Positions 34,536 through 42,927 of a stretch of 64,000 bases of DNA are shown here, piece by piece. The first letter of the stretch is position 1; every line of letters begins with the position of its first letter. The notes under the pieces are model-generated. The model did no database searches. It was not told the origin of the DNA and was given only the letters and a program-made list of their open reading frames with translations. The DNA is taken from NCBI RefSeq assembly GCF_018595675.2, contig NZ_CP092333.1, forward strand, positions 1,388,001 to 1,452,000. The letters run 5' to 3'. A program made the translations under genes and the position numbers. The DNA comes from Flavihumibacter fluvii (lineage in GTDB: Bacteria; Bacteroidota; Bacteroidia; Chitinophagales; Chitinophagaceae).

Positions 34536-35018
34536 ATGAAATATACATTATTGATCGCAACTTCTTTTCTCTGCACGGTTATATATGCACAGCCTGCCGC
34601 AACTGACTCTGCAGATTTTCTTAAAAAGGAAAAAATCAGTTTGGCGTTACAGCAAAAAATAACTGAAAAAGAGCAGAGCATTAACCAGAATAAATTAAAG
34701 CTTATAGAGCTTGAAAAAACTTCTGGTGAAAAATCAACTACCTCTGATGAGGCAACAAAAACATCTGCCGAATCAATGAATAAAAATACGGAAGCCGCAA
34801 ATAAGCTGGAAAATAATGCAAATGATAAAAAATATGCGAGGAGATCTTTTTTTGCTTCCAAAAAGGCAAGAAGGGATGCAAAAAAAGCGCGAAAAGCCAC
34901 AATAAATGCCTCAGATGCCGTAGATGATATAACATCACTGAAGGAAAAAATTGAGAAAGAAGAAAAGGAATTGGCTGAATTGAAAGCACAAGTGATTGAT
35001 GAACCTACAGTAAAATAA
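34536..35018 (+). CDS. Exported Lys/Glu-rich coiled-coil protein
   Basis: Not assignable to a family. The 160-residue protein has a signal peptide (MKYTLLIATSFLCTVIYAQ). The mature part is almost all Lys, Glu, Ala, Asn, Ser and Thr: coiled-coil-like heptads at about 33-60 (LALQQKITEKEQSINQNKLK) and again at 132-153 (LKEKIEKEEKELAELKAQV), joined by a Ser/Thr/Asn/Ala-rich linker and a basic patch RRSFFASKKARRDAKKARKA near 107-126. The base composition is more A-rich than its neighbours. It may be a surface-associated or periplasmic spacer protein, but nothing specific can be said. Confidence 0.6.
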   Translation: MKYTLLIATSFLCTVIYAQPAATDSADFLKKEKISLALQQKITEKEQSINQNKLKLIELEKTSGEKSTTSDEATKTSAESMNKNTEAANKLENNANDKKYARRSFFASKKARRDAKKARKATINASDAVDDITSLKEKIEKEEKELAELKAQVIDEPTVK

Positions 35019-35208
35019 AAAAATTTACAGTACAAGTATATCAAAGTAAGCGCCAGCAAAAGGCCACAAATATTGGTATTCTTACACGGGCCACCGCAAA
35101 CATGAAATAAATAACTGCGGTTAACCAGACATATGATCTTCATCAGGTTTTATTTGCAGGCTGTTCTTTAATATTAAGGTATATTAATAGAACAAACCAG
35201 GAGAAAAG

Positions 35209-36303
35209 ATGAACCAGAATATCCAAACGGAGGTAGATGCCTGCTATTTATACCAGCAACTGGCAGAAAATGAACCGGAAGAAAACGTCGCCAATGTATT
35301 CCGGCAAATGAGTGCCATCGAAAGGTCACATGCGGAAGCTTTTATTAAAAAGCATTATCCGGATGGGAAGACACCTTTCCCGGCACCTTCTTTCCGGGCC
35401 AAAACGCTGAATCGCATTGGTAAGATATTTGGTTATGATTATGTGTTAGGTGTGCTGATGGATACTGAAAAAAGTATCTCCAATGCAGTTATATCCGCGA
35501 AGAAGCAACACCACCTGCCGATCACCGGAACGGAGACCAGCCACGTGAAGATCCTGCGGAACCTGATGGAAACAGAGGCAAAAGTTACCGGGAGCAACCT
35601 GGCCAAATTCGAAAAGCGGCATCGCTCTGTTGGTGGCAATGCACTCCGCGCTGCAGTTTTAGGGGGCAACGACGGCCTGGTGTCAAATTTCAGCCTGGTG
35701 ATGGGCGTGGCCGGTGCAACTGCCGGCGGTGCAGGTGTCTTATTGGCCGGGATCGCAGGATTACTGGCTGGTGCCTTATCCATGGCCCTGGGTGAATGGA
35801 TCTCGGTAAAGAGTTCACAGGAACTAAATGAGAACCAGATGCAACTGGAAATGGAAGAGCTTGAAACCAACCCGGAAGGCGAAAAAAAAGAACTGGCCCT
35901 CATCTATATGGCGAAAGGTATTCCGGAAGACCAGGCCCATGCCATGGCTGCGGAAATCATGACCGATACGGCAAATGCACATACTGTCCTTGTCCGGGAA
36001 GAATTGGGCATCAATCCGGAAGAATTGGCCGGATCAGCCATGGAAGCGGCTATTTATTCCTTCATTTTATTTTCTGTGGGTGCAATTATACCGGTTGCGC
36101 CATTCCTGTTTACCAGTGGGATGACAGCAATTCTCCTGAGTGTGGCATTTAGTACGGTTGGTTTATTCCTCATCGGTGCAGCCATCACCTTATTTACCGG
36201 CAAGAGCATTTGGTTCTCAGGGTTCAGGCAGGTGATGTTTGGCTTAATCGCAGCTGCGATCACCTTCGGTATCGGTAAATTGATTGGTGTATCGGTTACC
36301 TGA
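35209..36303 (+). CDS. VIT1/CCC1 transporter with N-terminal ferritin-like domain
   Basis: Membrane protein of 364 residues combining a cytoplasmic ferritin/rubrerythrin-like domain (about 1-135, with EVDACYLYQQLAENE, AIERSHAEAF and LMETEAK as likely di-iron ligands) with a VIT1/CCC1 iron and manganese transporter domain. The transporter part includes VLGGNDGLVSNFSLVMGVAGAT near 145-166, GEWISVKSSQE, a charged loop and two C-terminal hairpins of membrane helices. This matches the membrane-bound ferritin MbfA type, which exports iron and protects against peroxide stress. AGGAG stands five bases before the ATG, one of the few good Shine-Dalgarno sequences here. The end overlaps the convergent hydrolase gene by eight bases. 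Confidence 0.88.
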   Translation: MNQNIQTEVDACYLYQQLAENEPEENVANVFRQMSAIERSHAEAFIKKHYPDGKTPFPAPSFRAKTLNRIGKIFGYDYVLGVLMDTEKSISNAVISAKKQHHLPITGTETSHVKILRNLMETEAKVTGSNLAKFEKRHRSVGGNALRAAVLGGNDGLVSNFSLVMGVAGATAGGAGVLLAGIAGLLAGALSMALGEWISVKSSQELNENQMQLEMEELETNPEGEKKELALIYMAKGIPEDQAHAMAAEIMTDTANAHTVLVREELGINPEELAGSAMEAAIYSFILFSVGAIIPVAPFLFTSGMTAILLSVAFSTVGLFLIGAAITLFTGKSIWFSGFRQVMFGLIAAAITFGIGKLIGVSVT

Positions 36304-36901
36304 GTGGACTGATGCGTGTAACAATTTTTTCCGCCCACCGGGCATAATCAACCGAAGATGGATGTAGTCCGTCTTCAGCTACCAAATCTTTTCGGGTGGC
36401 GGCTTCCCGGGTGCCTGTTGTGATGTCGACATAGTTCACGCCATAATCCAGTGCTATAGTTTTGTTGATGGCATTAAATGCATCTATTTTTTCGGCGATC
36501 TCCTGCCGGTTCCTGTTTGCTGCAAATGGGGTAACCCCCCAGTCGGGAATGGATAACACGATTACCTGCTTTGGCTTTTGGGTAGCAAACTGGATGGCCA
36601 TTTTCAACAGGATCGTAAATTCCTGGGAATAGTTTTCGGTTGCACGTCCGCGGTATTGGTTATTTACGCCAATCAGCAAAGTAACCAGGTCGTATGCCGG
36701 CAGCAATTCCATTTTTTCAATGCCTGATAATAATTCATCGGTGGTCCAGCCAGTTTTTGCAATGATTTCAGGAGCAGTAAACTGCAGGCTGTTTTTCCGT
36801 AGCAATTGCACCAGCTGGTAAGGGAAACTATCCTTTAATAATACCTTTTCCCCGATGGTATATGAATCGCCTAAAGCGAGATAGGTTTTAAGGGGAGACA
36901 T
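36296..36901 (-). CDS. SGNH/GDSL hydrolase
   Basis: Lipase/acylhydrolase-type esterase of 201 residues without a signal peptide. Block I is YLALGDSYTIGE (nucleophile Ser13), block III includes LIGVNNQYRG (Asn in the oxyanion hole), and block V DGLHPSSVDYARWA gives the catalytic Asp/His pair near residue 177-180. Substrates of the family range from lipids to acetylated sugars; none can be inferred here. It converges on the VIT1-like gene with an eight-base overlap. Confidence 0.9.
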   Translation of the reverse strand: MSPLKTYLALGDSYTIGEKVLLKDSFPYQLVQLLRKNSLQFTAPEIIAKTGWTTDELLSGIEKMELLPAYDLVTLLIGVNNQYRGRATENYSQEFTILLKMAIQFATQKPKQVIVLSIPDWGVTPFAANRNRQEIAEKIDAFNAINKTIALDYGVNYVDITTGTREAATRKDLVAEDGLHPSSVDYARWAEKIVTRISPLR

Positions 36902-36961
36902 AGGTTAAATTTCGTCAAATATCCTTTCTATTTTAAGTAGCTTTCAAAAAAAATCTACCAG

Positions 36962-37450
36962 ATGATCAGTGCACTTACCGGCGAATTCAAACAGGAACTG
37001 GCCAATACCCGGAAAATATTAGAAAGGGTTCCACAAGCACATTTTGCATGGAAACCGCACGAAAAATCGATGTCACTATTAAGACTGGCATCGCATATTG
37101 CTGATATGGCCAGATGGGCCACCTTTACTTTCAAATACGATGGACTTGACTTTTCCGGTGATTATCCAAAAGTTCCACAGATTAATACAAATGCCGACCT
37201 TATTGCATTTTTCGACCAGGTGAAGGAAGAAGCATTAGCAACGCTTGAGCAGGCGAATGACGCTGATTTAAAAGACAACTGGACGCTAAGAAACGGGGAC
37301 CAGGTCATATTTACCATGCCCAAGGGTGTGGTATTAAGGAGTATGGTATTTAACCACATCATTCACCACCGTGGACAATTAACTGTTTACCTGCGCTTAC
37401 TGGATGTACCTGTTCCTGGTTTGTATGGTCCGTCTGCTGATGAAAGATAA
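36962..37450 (+). CDS. DinB family protein
   Basis: Four-helix-bundle protein of the DinB/YfiT superfamily (162 aa). The metal-binding histidines characteristic of the family are visible: LASHIADMARW (about 43-53) and FNHIIHHRGQLTVYLR (about 129-144, the H-x3-H pattern). Related proteins include thiol-dependent S-transferases that use mycothiol or bacillithiol. With the bacilliredoxin at 12110 a bacillithiol link is conceivable but unproven. It is a single gene, and its stop lies directly before that of the convergent Fe-S protein. Confidence 0.88.
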   Translation: MISALTGEFKQELANTRKILERVPQAHFAWKPHEKSMSLLRLASHIADMARWATFTFKYDGLDFSGDYPKVPQINTNADLIAFFDQVKEEALATLEQANDADLKDNWTLRNGDQVIFTMPKGVVLRSMVFNHIIHHRGQLTVYLRLLDVPVPGLYGPSADER

Positions 37451-38764
37451 TTAACTGTTAACCCAGGCATCGCGCTCATCCGGACTGAATTTCCAGGGGG
37501 CAAAATTGTTTTCAACATTGCTGAACATAGCATTCCATTCCTGTGGCGAATTGCTTTCTTCCATTACCAGGGAACGGCGAAGTTCGAAGATGATTTCAAG
37601 TGGGCTGATACTCACCGGGCAGGCTTCCACGCAGGCATTACAGGAAGTGCAGGCTCGTAATTCCTCTACACTGATATAATTATGGAGGAGCGTCTTTCCA
37701 TCAGCAACAAACTGGCCGTTGGCAGTAATATTTTTGCCAACTTCTTCCAGGCGATCACGGGTATCCATCATGACCTTCCGTGGTGATAATATTTTTCCTG
37801 TGATATTGGCCGGACAGGCAGCTGTACAACGGCCACATTCAGTGCAGCTATAGGCGTCGAGCAGGTTTCGCCAGCTGAGGTCGGTAACATCCTTCGCACC
37901 GAATGAAGGCGTTTCCCCGGCTTCAGTTGGCGCAAGTTCAGGCTGCATGGCATAGAGGACCTCGTTTTGTATGGCCGGCATATTTTTCATCTTGCCCGTG
38001 GGATTAAGACGGGCATAATATGCATTGGGAAATGCCAGTAAAATGTGCAGGTGTTTTGAGAAAGGAAGGTAATTCAGGAAGGCAAAAATCCCGGCAATAT
38101 GCAGCCACCAGCAGGTTCTTTCAAGCAGGACCAGGGAATGGTCTGAAAAACCGGCTATTAGGGGTTTTATCCATCCTGAAACCGCAAAATCGCCGGTAAG
38201 CTGGGCCGCATAATGACCAGTTCCACGCACCTGGAGTGTTGTATCGGCCGCATTCATGGTAAGGAAAAGAGTCATCAGGATGATCTCGGTGGCCAGGATA
38301 TAATTTGCATCACTTCGGGGCCAGCCATCAAGATCCTTACTGATAAAACGTTTTATTTTCAGGACATTCCGTCGCAGCAGGAAAATGATACAAACCACCA
38401 GTACACCCAGTGCCAGCCATTCGAAACAGTTGATCAGAAAAGAATACAATCCACCCAATGCACCGGCAAAAAGACGATGGGTTCCCAGCAAACCATCCAG
38501 CACAATTTCCAGCACTTCGGCATTGATGATGATAAATCCGGCGTAAATTACCAGGTGCATGACAGCAACAAGTGGGTTGGCAAACATTTTCTTCTGCCCC
38601 AGCGCAAGCAGCACTACATTACGCCATCTTTGCGCGGGATTTCCGGTAAAATCTTCCTCTTTTCCCAACAGGATGTTACGACGGATCTCCCTGATTTTTT
38701 TGCTGAAAAACCAGATGGCCACCGCCGCCAGCAAAACGAAAAGAATTTGTTGCACGAAATGCAT
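37451..38764 (-). CDS. Heterodisulfide-reductase-like (Fe-S)-binding membrane protein
   Basis: Membrane oxidoreductase subunit of 437 residues, fusing a HdrE/NarI-like heme- or quinone-binding region to a bacterial ferredoxin-type dicluster domain. Membrane segments lie near 5-22, 68-88, 110-130, 165-180 and 220-238. The two 4Fe-4S motifs are CTECGRCTAACP (about 306-317) and CTSCNACVEACP (about 370-381). In many Bacteroidota this gene is followed by a CCG-domain subunit (HdrB/GlpC-like), but here the next gene downstream is DinB on the other strand. It probably passes electrons between a quinone pool and a soluble partner. Confidence 0.85.
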   Translation of the reverse strand: MHFVQQILFVLLAAVAIWFFSKKIREIRRNILLGKEEDFTGNPAQRWRNVVLLALGQKKMFANPLVAVMHLVIYAGFIIINAEVLEIVLDGLLGTHRLFAGALGGLYSFLINCFEWLALGVLVVCIIFLLRRNVLKIKRFISKDLDGWPRSDANYILATEIILMTLFLTMNAADTTLQVRGTGHYAAQLTGDFAVSGWIKPLIAGFSDHSLVLLERTCWWLHIAGIFAFLNYLPFSKHLHILLAFPNAYYARLNPTGKMKNMPAIQNEVLYAMQPELAPTEAGETPSFGAKDVTDLSWRNLLDAYSCTECGRCTAACPANITGKILSPRKVMMDTRDRLEEVGKNITANGQFVADGKTLLHNYISVEELRACTSCNACVEACPVSISPLEIIFELRRSLVMEESNSPQEWNAMFSNVENNFAPWKFSPDERDAWVNS

Positions 38765-38848
38765 AGAGATGGGTATTGTTACGACTAAATTAAGCGTTTT
38801 CGGATTGGCTCAATGTTTTGTTGTAATTTTTCGCCATTAATCGGAGAC

Positions 38849-39352
38849 ATGACAACGGATCGAAAATACATACTGGATGCATCCGCAGCAGCAAAGAAAC
38901 TGGAACGGATGGCTTATGAAATTGCTGAACAACTGGTGGGTGAAAAATCGCCTATCATCCTGGCAGGAATTCGCGATAATGGCGTAGTAATGGCAAAAAT
39001 CCTGGCCAGGCAATTAAAAGAAATTGCTGCTCTGGAAACTGAGATCATAGAGATATCACTGGACAAGAGGCACCCCGGCGAAATCATCCTGAATACCAGC
39101 CAGCGTTTTGATGATAAAATCATTATACTGGTGGATGATGTAACAAATAGCGGGAAGACACTTTTATATGCCCTGAAGCCTTTCCTGCATGACCATCCGA
39201 AAAAAATACAGATCCTTACACTGGTAGAACGCACGCACAAGGCATTTCCCGTGAAAGCGGATTATGTTGGCATCAGCATGGCCACAACTTTGCAGGACCA
39301 TATCTATGTAGAAGTGGGGGATGACCTGGTTACCGGGGCGTATATGGAGTAA
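38849..39352 (+). CDS. Phosphoribosyltransferase (PyrR-like)
   Basis: Type I phosphoribosyltransferase of 167 residues from ATG 38849. The PRPP loop IILVDDVTNSGKTLLYAL (about 91-108), the upstream IILAGIRDNG loop and the C-terminal EVGDDLVTGAYM segment match the PyrR / uracil-hypoxanthine type family. PyrR proteins bind UMP and regulate pyrimidine genes, with weak uracil transferase activity. No PyrR-type attenuator is seen in the window, so enzymatic function is equally possible. Twelve further in-frame codons upstream (to 38813) look untranslated. It is divergent from the Fe-S protein. Confidence 0.8.
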   Translation: MTTDRKYILDASAAAKKLERMAYEIAEQLVGEKSPIILAGIRDNGVVMAKILARQLKEIAALETEIIEISLDKRHPGEIILNTSQRFDDKIIILVDDVTNSGKTLLYALKPFLHDHPKKIQILTLVERTHKAFPVKADYVGISMATTLQDHIYVEVGDDLVTGAYME

Positions 39353-39355
39353 TGT

Positions 39356-40384
39356 TTACTGGTGCAGGGCGTGAAACCTGAACTTCCCGTCAGAATTGAA
39401 TTCCAGTGCAGGCGCTGGAATCTTAATCGCGTTACATACAGAAAATAGAGAGCGCAGGAATTTACTGCGCGTATTGATCCTTGTTAGGTCTGCATCTATG
39501 GATAAATAATAACGCCTGATACGGGGTATGTCTGTACGGTCAACGGTGTTACCCTGGTCATCGGTCCAGGTATTGTCCATTCCACCCAACATCAGGTCAC
39601 TGCTATACCCCAGGGACAGGTTCAGCCATCGGGGAATATGGCTAACGGGGATAAATCTGCGCAGATTGGCACTGATCCAATAGGTTTGGCTATTGTAATC
39701 TTTTAAAATTCTTTCAATACTGCCGGTACCAAACAGGTCGTTACTTCTGCTCTCCAGGTCTTCGGGGTAATTATAGGGCCAATAGCCCATTTTGATTTGG
39801 ATCCTTTGTTCCTTCCAGCCTAATTCCTGGGCAATATATGCGCCGGATCCGATCGTATTGGCGGCCATATCCCACCAACTGAAACCCCATTTCTGGGAAA
39901 AACCATCCTGGATTTCGATAATGCTTTGAAAGGCCAGGGCACTACCACCACCAAGCCATATAGCGGTTTTTTCCGGAAGACCGGTCCATTTCCAGGCGGC
40001 ACCGGAAATCCGGGCAAGCTGGTAGGTGGTCCAGATATGTCCGGCTTTATCCATCTGGTTCCATTCATGAAAATCATTGAATGTGTGGAAATTTTCTTTC
40101 GGGTAATCGGCATACCAGGCTTTGTTGAGCGCGATATAGGTACCCGTCCAAACAATGGCATGGGCCCCACTCACCAACCAGACCTTTTTATTACGGGAAG
40201 ACTTACTGGTCGGATGGGCTGGAGTTATTTTTTCTTGCCAGGGAATATTGGACGTATCCAATGTGAGAGCCGGCGGAATGCTTTTTTGCGGTGGTTGCGG
40301 ATCCTGCGCAAAGGTTGTGAAACCGGTAAAACACCCCAAAATACAGCAGGATAAAAAAAGGGTGTAAAATGGAGGAAAACGCAC
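39356..40384 (-). CDS. DUF2279 domain-containing exported protein
   Basis: Conserved Bacteroidota protein of unknown function. I start it at GTG 40384 (342 aa) because this puts the hydrophobic signal (FYTLFLSCCILGCFTGFTTFAQ-like, shown here as FYTLFLSCCILG) at the N-terminus; the first in-frame ATG (40462) would add 26 polar residues. The DUF2279 core (about 75-190) is recognisable by FHTFNDFHEWNQMDKAGH, TYQLARISG and GFSQKWGFSWWDMAANTIGSG. The C-terminal part has outer-membrane-like aromatic strands (TYWISANLRRF, WLNLSLGYSSDLM). It is probably an outer-membrane or periplasmic lipid-related protein, which is inference. Confidence 0.78.
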   Translation of the reverse strand: MRFPPFYTLFLSCCILGCFTGFTTFAQDPQPPQKSIPPALTLDTSNIPWQEKITPAHPTSKSSRNKKVWLVSGAHAIVWTGTYIALNKAWYADYPKENFHTFNDFHEWNQMDKAGHIWTTYQLARISGAAWKWTGLPEKTAIWLGGGSALAFQSIIEIQDGFSQKWGFSWWDMAANTIGSGAYIAQELGWKEQRIQIKMGYWPYNYPEDLESRSNDLFGTGSIERILKDYNSQTYWISANLRRFIPVSHIPRWLNLSLGYSSDLMLGGMDNTWTDDQGNTVDRTDIPRIRRYYLSIDADLTRINTRSKFLRSLFSVCNAIKIPAPALEFNSDGKFRFHALHQ

Positions 40385-40483
40385 TATAGTTTTGGTTTCT
40401 TTACAACAAAAATACGTTTTGAATGAACAAGCGGATTCAAAACCGAAAATGTATAACTTCAACGACTATTTAAACCCGTTATT

Positions 40484-42208
40484 ATGGACCAAAAGATTCA
40501 AGAGAAAGTTGACCAATGGCTTAATGGTAATTACGATTCAGCCACTAAGGAAAGTATTCAACAACTGGCAGCCAGTAATCCTGCAGAATTAGCCGATTCA
40601 TTTTACCGCAACCTTGAATTTGGTACCGGCGGTCTTCGTGGTATCATGGGTGTTGGATCGAACAGGATGAACAAGTATACAATCGGTGTGGCCACCCAGG
40701 GTTTCGCCAATTACCTTAAAATATTATATCCGACGGGTGAAATCAAAGTGGCCATTGCTCATGACAGCCGCAATAACAGTCGTTTTTTTGCGGAAACAAC
40801 GGCCAACGTATTTGGCGCCAATGGCATTAAAGTGTATTTATTTGAAGCTTTGCGCCCGACACCGGAACTCAGTTTTACTATCAGGCACCTGGGCTGCCAG
40901 GGTGGTGTTGTATGTACAGCATCACATAATCCAAAGGAATATAACGGATATAAGGCATATGGAAGTGATGGCGGACAATTGGTTCCGCCCCATGACACAA
41001 ATGTGATCATTGAAGTGGAAAAGATCAAGAGTGTGGATGAAGTAAAATGGACCGGTGGTGAAGCAAATATTACCCTTATCGGAAAGGAAATAGATGACGC
41101 ATATCTCTCCATGGTGAAGGGTTTGAGTGTTTATCCGGATGTGATTGCCAGGCAAAAAGACCTGCGCATTGTTTATACGCCTATACATGGCACTGGCATT
41201 ACACTTGTACCGCAAATTCTCCAAAGGTTTGGATTTAATAATGTGACAATCGTTGAAGAACAAAGCGTGCCGGATGGTAATTTCCCAACTGTAGGTTATC
41301 CCAATCCGGAAGAAGCAGATGCCATGGCATATGGGCTTAAAAAAGCTAAGGAAATAGATGCTGACATCTTATTGGGTACTGATCCCGATAGTGACCGTGT
41401 AGGGATTGGCGTGAAAGATAATGATGGCAACTGGGTTTTGATGAATGGTAACCAGACAGCCGTTCTCGCCTTCAATTACATGATTGAAGCAAGAAAAGCC
41501 AAGGGCCTGGCAAGACCGAATGATATGGTCGTAAAGACTATTGTGACCACCGACCTGATCGACGAGATCGCACGGCAAAATGATATCACCTGCTATAATG
41601 TATTGACCGGGTTCAAATGGATTGCAGAATTGATCAAGGCCAAAGAAGGTAAGGAAAACTATGTGGTGGGGGGTGAGGAAAGCTATGGCCTGATGGTTGG
41701 ATCGCAGATCAGGGATAAGGATGCGATCAGTGCAGTAGCTATCCTTTGCGAAATGGCTGCCTATGAAAAAGATAAAGGGCGGAGCCTTTACCAGAAGCTG
41801 ATCGATTTATACGTGCAGTATGGGTATTATAAAGAAAGCCTTATATCGATTACTAAAAAAGGAATGGATGGCCAGGCACAGATCGCCGCAATGATGGAAG
41901 GTTATAGAACGCATCCACCTAAAACGATTAATGGATCTCCGGTTACCCAGTTGCTTGATTATGAATTGCAAAAGGGGCTTAATCCCCAGACAGGTGAAGA
42001 ATGGGCCATTGACCTTCCCAAAAGCAATGTGCTGCAATTTATCCTCGAAGATGACAGTAAGATTTCAGCCCGTCCAAGCGGAACCGAACCAAAGATCAAA
42101 TTTTACTTCAGCGTCAATACAGTTTTAGCCAATGCCGGCGCCTTTAAAGCCACTGAAGCAGAGATGACCGAAAAAATCAAGGGCATTATCGCCGATTTGA
42201 AATTATGA
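40484..42208 (+). CDS. Phospho-sugar mutase (phosphoglucomutase/phosphomannomutase)
   Basis: Alpha-D-phosphohexomutase of 574 residues, interconverting hexose 1- and 6-phosphates through a phosphoserine. The active-site serine is S147 in CTASHNPKEYNGYK, the metal loop is GTDPDSDRVGIG (near 300), the sugar-binding loop is GGEESYGLM, and the phosphate-binding loop SARPSGTEPKIKFYF lies near 525-540. The length and the start LEFGTGGLRG agree with PgcA-type phosphoglucomutases. It probably feeds glucose 1-phosphate to the GlgC at 56287, though the two are far apart. A REP-like palindrome follows the gene. Confidence 0.93.
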   Translation: MDQKIQEKVDQWLNGNYDSATKESIQQLAASNPAELADSFYRNLEFGTGGLRGIMGVGSNRMNKYTIGVATQGFANYLKILYPTGEIKVAIAHDSRNNSRFFAETTANVFGANGIKVYLFEALRPTPELSFTIRHLGCQGGVVCTASHNPKEYNGYKAYGSDGGQLVPPHDTNVIIEVEKIKSVDEVKWTGGEANITLIGKEIDDAYLSMVKGLSVYPDVIARQKDLRIVYTPIHGTGITLVPQILQRFGFNNVTIVEEQSVPDGNFPTVGYPNPEEADAMAYGLKKAKEIDADILLGTDPDSDRVGIGVKDNDGNWVLMNGNQTAVLAFNYMIEARKAKGLARPNDMVVKTIVTTDLIDEIARQNDITCYNVLTGFKWIAELIKAKEGKENYVVGGEESYGLMVGSQIRDKDAISAVAILCEMAAYEKDKGRSLYQKLIDLYVQYGYYKESLISITKKGMDGQAQIAAMMEGYRTHPPKTINGSPVTQLLDYELQKGLNPQTGEEWAIDLPKSNVLQFILEDDSKISARPSGTEPKIKFYFSVNTVLANAGAFKATEAEMTEKIKGIIADLKL

Positions 42209-42215
42209 TTTTTCT

Positions 42216-42242
42216 TGTCTGACACCTTAAAGGTGTCAGACA
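42216..42242. repeat. REP-like perfect palindrome
   Basis: Perfect inverted repeat TGTCTGACACCT (42216-42227) / AGGTGTCAGACA (42231-42242) with a TAA spacer, eight bases after the mutase stop and 19 before pcm. It lacks a T-run. The core GGTGTCAGACACC is itself almost palindromic and looks like an interspersed repeat unit of the REP type; that cannot be confirmed from a single copy. Confidence 0.7.
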
Positions 42243-42261
42243 CCCTATCTTGCACCTGCAT

Positions 42262-42918
42262 ATGAGAACATTTGAAGACAGTTACCGGCACAAGGGTTTG
42301 CGGAAAAAATTAGTTGATTTGCTTCGGGCAAAGGGGATTACAGATGAAAGGGTCTTGGAAGCGATCAATACGATTCCGAGGCATTTTTTCCTCGATTCAG
42401 CATTTGATGAAAAAGCCTATGAGGATAAGGCCTTTCCAATTGCTGTTGGACAAACCATTTCACAGCCGTATACCGTTGCCTACCAGAGCCAGTTGTTGGA
42501 TATCCGGCCATATGAAAAAGTGTTGGAAATCGGGACCGGCAGTGCCTACCAGGCCTGTGTACTGGCAGAAATGGGCGCCCAGGTATTCACCATTGAAAGA
42601 CAGCGGGCGCTTTTCGATCAAAACAAGTTATCACCCCATCTCAAAAAGTATCCAAAAATCAAGTTTTTTTATGGCGATGGTTTTGATGGCCTGCCCACTT
42701 ATGCACCATTTGATAAAGTGCTGATCACTGCAGCAGCACCCTATATTCCAGAAAAGCTCATTACACAATTAAAAGTTGGCGGCAAAATGGTGATCCCCTT
42801 AGGAGAAGGCAGCGTTCAAAAAATGTTACGACTTACAAAAAAGGAAGACCTGACCTGCAATGAGGAGGAATTTGACAATTTCTCATTTGTGCCCATGCTG
42901 GAAGGGAAAAAACAATAA
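42262..42918 (+). CDS. pcm: Protein-L-isoaspartate O-methyltransferase
   Basis: Repair enzyme that methylates L-isoaspartyl residues in damaged proteins so that they revert to aspartate. From ATG 42262 it has 218 residues. The substrate region AIAVGQTISQP-like (FPIAVGQTISQPYTVAYQSQL, near 60-80) contains the family's GQTIS. Motif I is VLEIGTGSAYQACVLAEMG (about 91-109), and motif II/III is VLITAAAPYIPEKL, with VGGKMVIPLG. A TTG at 42250 would add four residues and overlap nothing; the ATG is preferred. Confidence 0.93.
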   Translation: MRTFEDSYRHKGLRKKLVDLLRAKGITDERVLEAINTIPRHFFLDSAFDEKAYEDKAFPIAVGQTISQPYTVAYQSQLLDIRPYEKVLEIGTGSAYQACVLAEMGAQVFTIERQRALFDQNKLSPHLKKYPKIKFFYGDGFDGLPTYAPFDKVLITAAAPYIPEKLITQLKVGGKMVIPLGEGSVQKMLRLTKKEDLTCNEEEFDNFSFVPMLEGKKQ

Positions 42919-42927
42919 AAGCCCTTC

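Noticed and set aside
34517-35143. 208-codon minus-strand frame rich in Phe, Ser and Leu
   Set aside because: It mirrors the Lys/Glu-rich exported protein on the plus strand; the hydrophobic composition is simply the antisense of AAA/GAA codons, and the plus frame has a signal peptide.
38213-38788. 191-codon plus-strand frame
   Set aside because: Antisense to the Hdr-like Fe-S protein and very Gln/His/Lys-rich without protein features.
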